Shown here: positions 59,791 to 64,000 of the stretch, piece by piece
Layout of the letters: every line of letters begins with the position of its first letter
Position numbering within the stretch: position 1 is the stretch's first letter
Assembly (NCBI GenBank): GCA_947034885.2
Contig: OX344750.2
Span: 44,068,821-44,132,820 of the forward strand
Direction of reading: 5' to 3'
From: Thuidium tamariscinum
Lineage: Eukaryota > Streptophyta > Bryopsida > Hypnales > Thuidiaceae
DNA: 64,000 nt
Made by a program: the position numbers and the translations under genes
The notes under the pieces: model-generated
Databases searched by the model: none
Told to the model about the DNA's origin: nothing
What the model saw: only the letters and a program-made list of their open reading frames with translations

Positions 59791-60545
59791 ATGTCCAAGA
59801 GCAGATAACATAATTCACCTCTAAGGTTGTAGGAATGCTTCCATTCAATTCATTGTTTCTCAAATTAAGATTTTGACATCAACTCCAATGGCTCTTGAGA
59901 CGTTTGAGTCTTCAATCCTTAGATCTTCCAAACTTGGACAAGCATTACGCTAGAACCACCCATTCCCAATCACCACCCCATAACCAATCAATAGGGTACC
60001 ATACATCCAACCAAGGTTGGAATGGATTTCCATTCTTTCCTTGGAATGCGTGTTTTGTACTTTTTTAAGGTTTGGACCAATAACTTAATGACACATAAGT
60101 GAGCAAGAAAGTATGAAGCAATGAGTGGGAAAGTAATTCTTGGATGATCATAATTAGATGACTTTAGACATTGGTCATAGGTCAAGCCCAACTTTTGCCT
60201 TTCCAAATTCATAGTAATTTCAATTCATGTGATAAAATTATCAAAGGTTTTGCAATCCACATCATTTCTATCATTACACCTCTGGAAATATTTGCTTTGC
60301 CTTGCACTACACCAAATCATGTCTAAAATACCTTAAATGATCAGTTACGGGTGGTTCTACCTTAACTTAACATCAGGTAGAGTAATCAAAGACTCGGTAA
60401 TACGGCCAAGGAATTCAAAGGTCCGAAGGTACTTCCCATCCAGTGAATTGAAGTCCAGATTCAGACTAGGCAATGAAGTTCAAACACTAACCGAATTCAG
60501 CACGAGTTGTCCCCGTGAATTATTCCCGCTTAAGTTCAGATAAAC
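59791..60545 (-). pseudogene. Decayed leucine-rich-repeat gene fragment, split by a MITE
   Basis: On the minus strand, 60545-60370 reads VYLNLSGNNSRGQLVLNSVS, then a stop, then TSLPSLNLDFNSLDGKYLR; after the MITE at 60361-59948, 59943-59800 reads CPSLEDLRIEDSNVSRAIG and, after a frame change, NLNLRNNELNGSIPTTLE. These follow the plant-type extracellular LRR pattern LxxLxLxxNxLxGxIP, as in LRR receptor-like proteins and kinases. At least one stop, one frame change and one insertion show that it is a non-functional remnant. No kinase domain or signal peptide is seen nearby. Confidence 0.65.
59948..60361 (-). mobile_element. MITE family A, copy 4, inside the LRR fragment
   Basis: TTACGCTAGAACCACCC on the left (59945-59961) and TTAAGGTAGAACCACCC on the right (minus strand, 60365-60349) match at 15 of 17 positions. 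TTA flanks both ends in direct orientation (59945-59947 and 60362-60364), a 3-bp target duplication of the PIF/Harbinger kind. Internal landmarks match copies 1-3 in reverse orientation. The LRR coding text lies on both sides, so the MITE arrived after the gene. Confidence 0.75.
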
Positions 60546-61994
60546 TAAATGAACGAAGTCACAAATCTTGGGGGAGTGATGGTTTCATTCAGTCCGAATT
60601 AAGATGAATTAATCCATATCACTCCACACCAATTCATGTGCTGCAAAAAAGGCGAGTTTTTTCTTCTTCTTAAAAGTCCAATTTCCTGTGGGATCGGTTT
60701 GATTGGCGTTTCTTGAAGGCAAGGAGTGCGTTTACCGCCGTTGTTGATGTGGAGAAAAAGTTGCAAAATTGGGGCACTTCCCCCAGTCATGAAGACCTTC
60801 AGAGCACTGATGGAAAGGTTAGTCATATATTAAGCTGAATCAGTGATTCATATTCAACTTAGATCTAAGAGCTTGTTTCCATGTAAGTCCGTCCCTGCAT
60901 TGTTGCAAAGACTGGGTCAGGCACGTGTTCACTTCTATTTCAAAAAATGCGGAATTTCGAGAGTATGGCAAGGTCTTTCAACTTCACACGTTCTTTTCTC
61001 TCTATTTTTTATAACCAAAAAAGAAGGCCAACGATTCTTGTCTCTCTTCTTTTCAGCTTCTTCCTTGAAAAGCTCCTGAAATTTGTCTCATGATTCACTG
61101 ATTTTGTCTCATGAGATTCTATGGTCTTATTGGGTGAGCCGTGAGCACATAGACCCACCAACTATTCCCATGATTGCTAGGACGGGACTTGACTGGAAGA
61201 TACAAGGAAAAATACGAGACGAGGCTCACATGTAGTGACAAGAATTGTGGGACAGGGCTCACTCGTTGTGACGCACTTTAGTCACGTTCAACCTCCAACC
61301 TCATTTGGCCCAGCGGTGTATGTTCCGGTGCCAAAAAATACCACCTGCGTTGAACAATCATGTCTGCAATCATGAAGAACAGCGGCATTGATTGCGTCAT
61401 TGAGTGTTCACTGCCAAGTAGCTAGACCAGCATTTGGAAAAAGAATGTCATTCTGGCTCAAAAGCTCGCTGCGAAGAAAATCATTCTGGGCTGAGAAATG
61501 CAGAGCCAAGTGACGAATATTTTGATTACATGCAGAAATTCCCTCGAGACTATTGCAAGACTTACATTTTAACGCTATCATAAGAAATTCTAGGATGGCA
61601 TGCATGAAAACTACACAGAATTTTAAGTCAACAGGTGACCATTCCATCGACAGAGATAATAGACGAGCACAAAACGTGAATCGCAATGCCCGCAATGGAG
61701 CTTTTGTTATGATCGGCAGCATCGAAGAGAAACAGAGTAAAATTCTGAGTTTTATCATCGCTGATACTTAAAGAATAGGTGTCTAAAATACATTGTGGAA
61801 ATACAGTAGATACGAAGAGAGGGTACCAGGCAATGGCTCTGGCCTCTCTCGCATCTACCATCTCCCATCAGGGGACGCAGTATGCTACTCCCAAGAGAGG
61901 AACCTATATGAGGTATTTGCAGTAAAAATGCGAAAAGACGTGCATTTCTAATTGTACGTCACCTTCTCAACGAAACTTCTCTACTAATTGGAGA
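60546..61994. other. Intergenic DNA and 3' flank of the xylosyltransferase gene
   Basis: Composition is intermediate. Frames at 60599-60826 (minus), 60843-61079 (plus) and 61408-61758 (minus, 116 codons) have no recognisable product. The part nearest 61995 should hold the 3' UTR of the next gene. ACGGGACTTGACTGG, GACGAGGCTCACATG and GACAGGGCTCACTCG at 61190-61270 give a loose short-range repeat of GGCTCAC. Confidence 0.35.
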
Positions 61995-63510
61995 CTAATT
62001 TGTATGCACACTTCCTTGCAGTTTCAATGGATGTGCACTGTCATCCCTTACTCGTACCACTCTCGGCGAACCAAGCTTCCTGTGTCGGAAGCCGAGCACG
62101 TCCAAAATCTGGTTGTCGGCAAGTGTGAAGGCTCTCTCCATCTGCTTGAAGCATATATTCACAGGGAAGTCACCGCCATTTTTCGAGCAAGGCTTGCAAC
62201 CTACGAAGTGCGTGATGAATGGCCATCTGTCATCTCCAAATCCGGGATGGCTTCTGGCCATGTTCTCCTCGTACTTCCCGACCAAATCAACCCAGTAGCC
62301 ATGGAGATAGTAGGAATTCTCGAGAAGCACCTTGGGCGCCCATTCCTGTTTTTGCGTGATGAGCAGGTAGACGAGAGCAGATTGATCGTCAGCCTCAAAA
62401 TTGCTTCTTCCAGTCAAGCTCTTGGACAGCATTTCTCCTGAAAGATGAATCACAAACTCATTTCAGGATGATACAGCTACCACGCATAGATATGCAACAA
62501 CAACCCGAATCTGCAGCACATATAGAGAAGATAGACACAGTAACACTAAGATAGCCTATCATCGAACCTCCACACTTAAGAAAAAGGAGTAGGATAGCTT
62601 TAACACCTGCTTTGTTCCGGATGACACCTTTGGGTCCCATGGGTGCCCATGCGTCCAAAAGATCGAGAGACCATTGGCAGTTGCGGATGAAAAAACTCCC
62701 AGTGTTCAAAGCGGTCCACAGCTTCTGCTTGTACACCGGGTCGTCGAAACCGTGCATCACAAGATTGTAGTTCTCGTACTTCTCAAGAGGTACCTCGAAA
62801 GACATGTCTGTGAACAATGCGTCGCTGTCCATCCACCATATCCACTCCACATCCGGATTCGTCAACATAAGCTTGCGAAGAAGGGGTAGCTTCGCCCAAA
62901 ACCCTGCCATTTCTTGGTCCAAGTGCGCCATATTGTAAAAGATTTCGATGTTATGCAACCGTGCGTAATCAAGCTTATTCTTGATAGACTTCAACAAGAA
63001 GTGATCACCTTCGGAGTTCTCGCAGCTTGATGGCTGGGATCCAGTGACGAGCAGCATTCGTGGCTTTCCTTTCGAGTTGGAAGTAGTCCGACCGTTCTCA
63101 GACAACCATTGCTCTCTCTGGCTATTCCAGTCACTGATTTTCGGCCCAAGACTGTAAGGTTTCTCCGGATCGCTCAAAACCTCCTCAGGTTCATCATCAC
63201 TGCCCGAGTCCTCAATTTGGCTCAGGACACGAGTAGCGCGGTACTCCCGCACAGCAGACCTAATGTGCACTCGTAATTCTTCAAAATCTTGAGCGGGAGT
63301 ACCGAAAGAACCAGCTCCAATTGTTCCGCGTAGAACTAGGATGGTCATTAGACCACACAAAATTGTAATTTTCATGTGCTTAATGCTTCTTTGTAACCGC
63401 CGTCCTTTCGGCGTAGACAGTGATCTTTGAAGCATGGTTTTCGGCGCAGATAAAGACCTCTGAAGCATCTCTTTGGTCTTCATGATATCAAAACGTACTG
63501 AACGCTTCAA
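61995..63510 (-). CDS. XXT: Xyloglucan 6-alpha-xylosyltransferase (GT34 family)
   Basis: Two exons, 63510-62607 and 62437-61995, join in frame across a 169-bp GT..AG intron to 448 residues. The enzyme adds xylose from UDP-xylose to the glucan backbone of xyloglucan in the Golgi lumen. It has a type II membrane layout: a basic cytosolic tail, one membrane helix (~47-69), an acidic stem (~99-112) and the catalytic domain. Visible family blocks are LGPKISDWN (121-129), LLVTGSQPSSCEN (153-165), GDHFLLKSIKNKLDY (168-182), EIFYNMAHLDQEMAGFWAKL (189-208), WWMDSDALFTDM with the metal-binding Asp-Ser-Asp at 228-230, NTGSFFIRNCQWSLDLLD (269-286), WAPMGPKG, NFEADDQSALVYLL, ENSYYLHGYW and THFVGCKPC. The cytosolic tail holds an approximate duplication, MLQRSLSAPKT then MLQRSLSTPKG (15-36). 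Which backbone glucose it modifies cannot be told. Confidence 0.95.
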
Positions 63511-64000
63511 GGAAAAAAAAATCTGCTCAACCTTCTTTTGAAGGTACAGACTGATGTCAGCGGCGCAAATCGATGTGGCAACAACAACCGAAACAACTCT
63601 GCTCTTGGTCAGAAACGCTTCCGAACGTGTCGCAAATTCGTATGATTTCCAACAATGAAAGAACCGATTTGATTACATCCCTCCAATTCGTGGCTTCTAT
63701 TTCCACAAAACACAGCCAGGATAAGACATTTAGTCTGAAGGAAAATTTCAGAAGGACACGAACCAGTGTATTGAACGCAAAGAACGCGTTCAATCAAAGT
63801 ACATATCGCAGCGATGAGACCGAAGCAAAGAACGGAAGAGATTTGGGTATCCAAATTGAACCAAAAACGATACTTCCCGCAACTACAATGCGGCGTAGGT
63901 CTTCAAACAGGACTGAATAATCCAAGCACGTATGCAAGAAGACTGCGAACCTCAGGTTACATGCACCACTCTACACTGGTTTCAAGACGAGGAAGCTGTA
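63511..64000. promoter_or_regulatory. Upstream region of the xylosyltransferase gene
   Basis: Balanced composition directly before the start codon, so promoter and 5' UTR are expected here. Overlapping frames on both strands (63557-63793, 63609-63854 minus; 63573-63920 plus) show no family motif and are not called. No TATA box stands out. Confidence 0.35.

Overview
The window looks like nuclear DNA of a land plant. Four intact host genes carry plant-specific or plant-typical proteins: a monosaccharide/H+ symporter of the STP type, a gamma-carbonic-anhydrase-like subunit of plant mitochondrial complex I, the alpha subunit of the F-actin capping protein, and a xyloglucan 6-xylosyltransferase (GT34). 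All introns read GT..AG. Genes are islands of balanced base composition in very AT-rich DNA. A bryophyte, perhaps a moss, would fit, but nothing here proves the lineage.

Layout. 1-31.4 kb is almost wholly repeats. It holds many element ends reading TTAA-CCCCTAAA, four CpG-rich arrays of a CCCGCGGTCGCC-type motif, an unassigned 475-residue ORF next to one array, and a ~6.9 kb element carrying a hAT transposase with BED finger (one in-frame stop). It also holds two ~1.1 kb foldback elements, a tandem pair of TWA-flanked MITEs and a short GC-richer TIR element. 31.4-39.6 kb is the first gene island: STP (+, five exons) and gamma-CAL (-, one exon). 39.6-43.5 kb is repeats. 43.5-48.1 kb holds the capping protein gene (+, ten exons), followed by a 5'-truncated LINE insert with a 13-bp target duplication. 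48.3-60.6 kb is again repeats: MITEs, a second copy of the first foldback family, a pair of TA-flanked MITEs, orphan coding-like fragments and a decayed leucine-rich-repeat gene split by a MITE. 61.9-64 kb holds the xylosyltransferase gene (-, two exons).

The four host genes do unrelated housekeeping jobs (sugar uptake, respiration, actin dynamics, wall synthesis) and show no cluster logic. The unusual content is in the mobile DNA: a family of TTAA-bounded elements, one of which encloses a hAT-type transposase flanked on both sides by CpG-rich direct-repeat arrays, and a second array-led ORF of unknown function.
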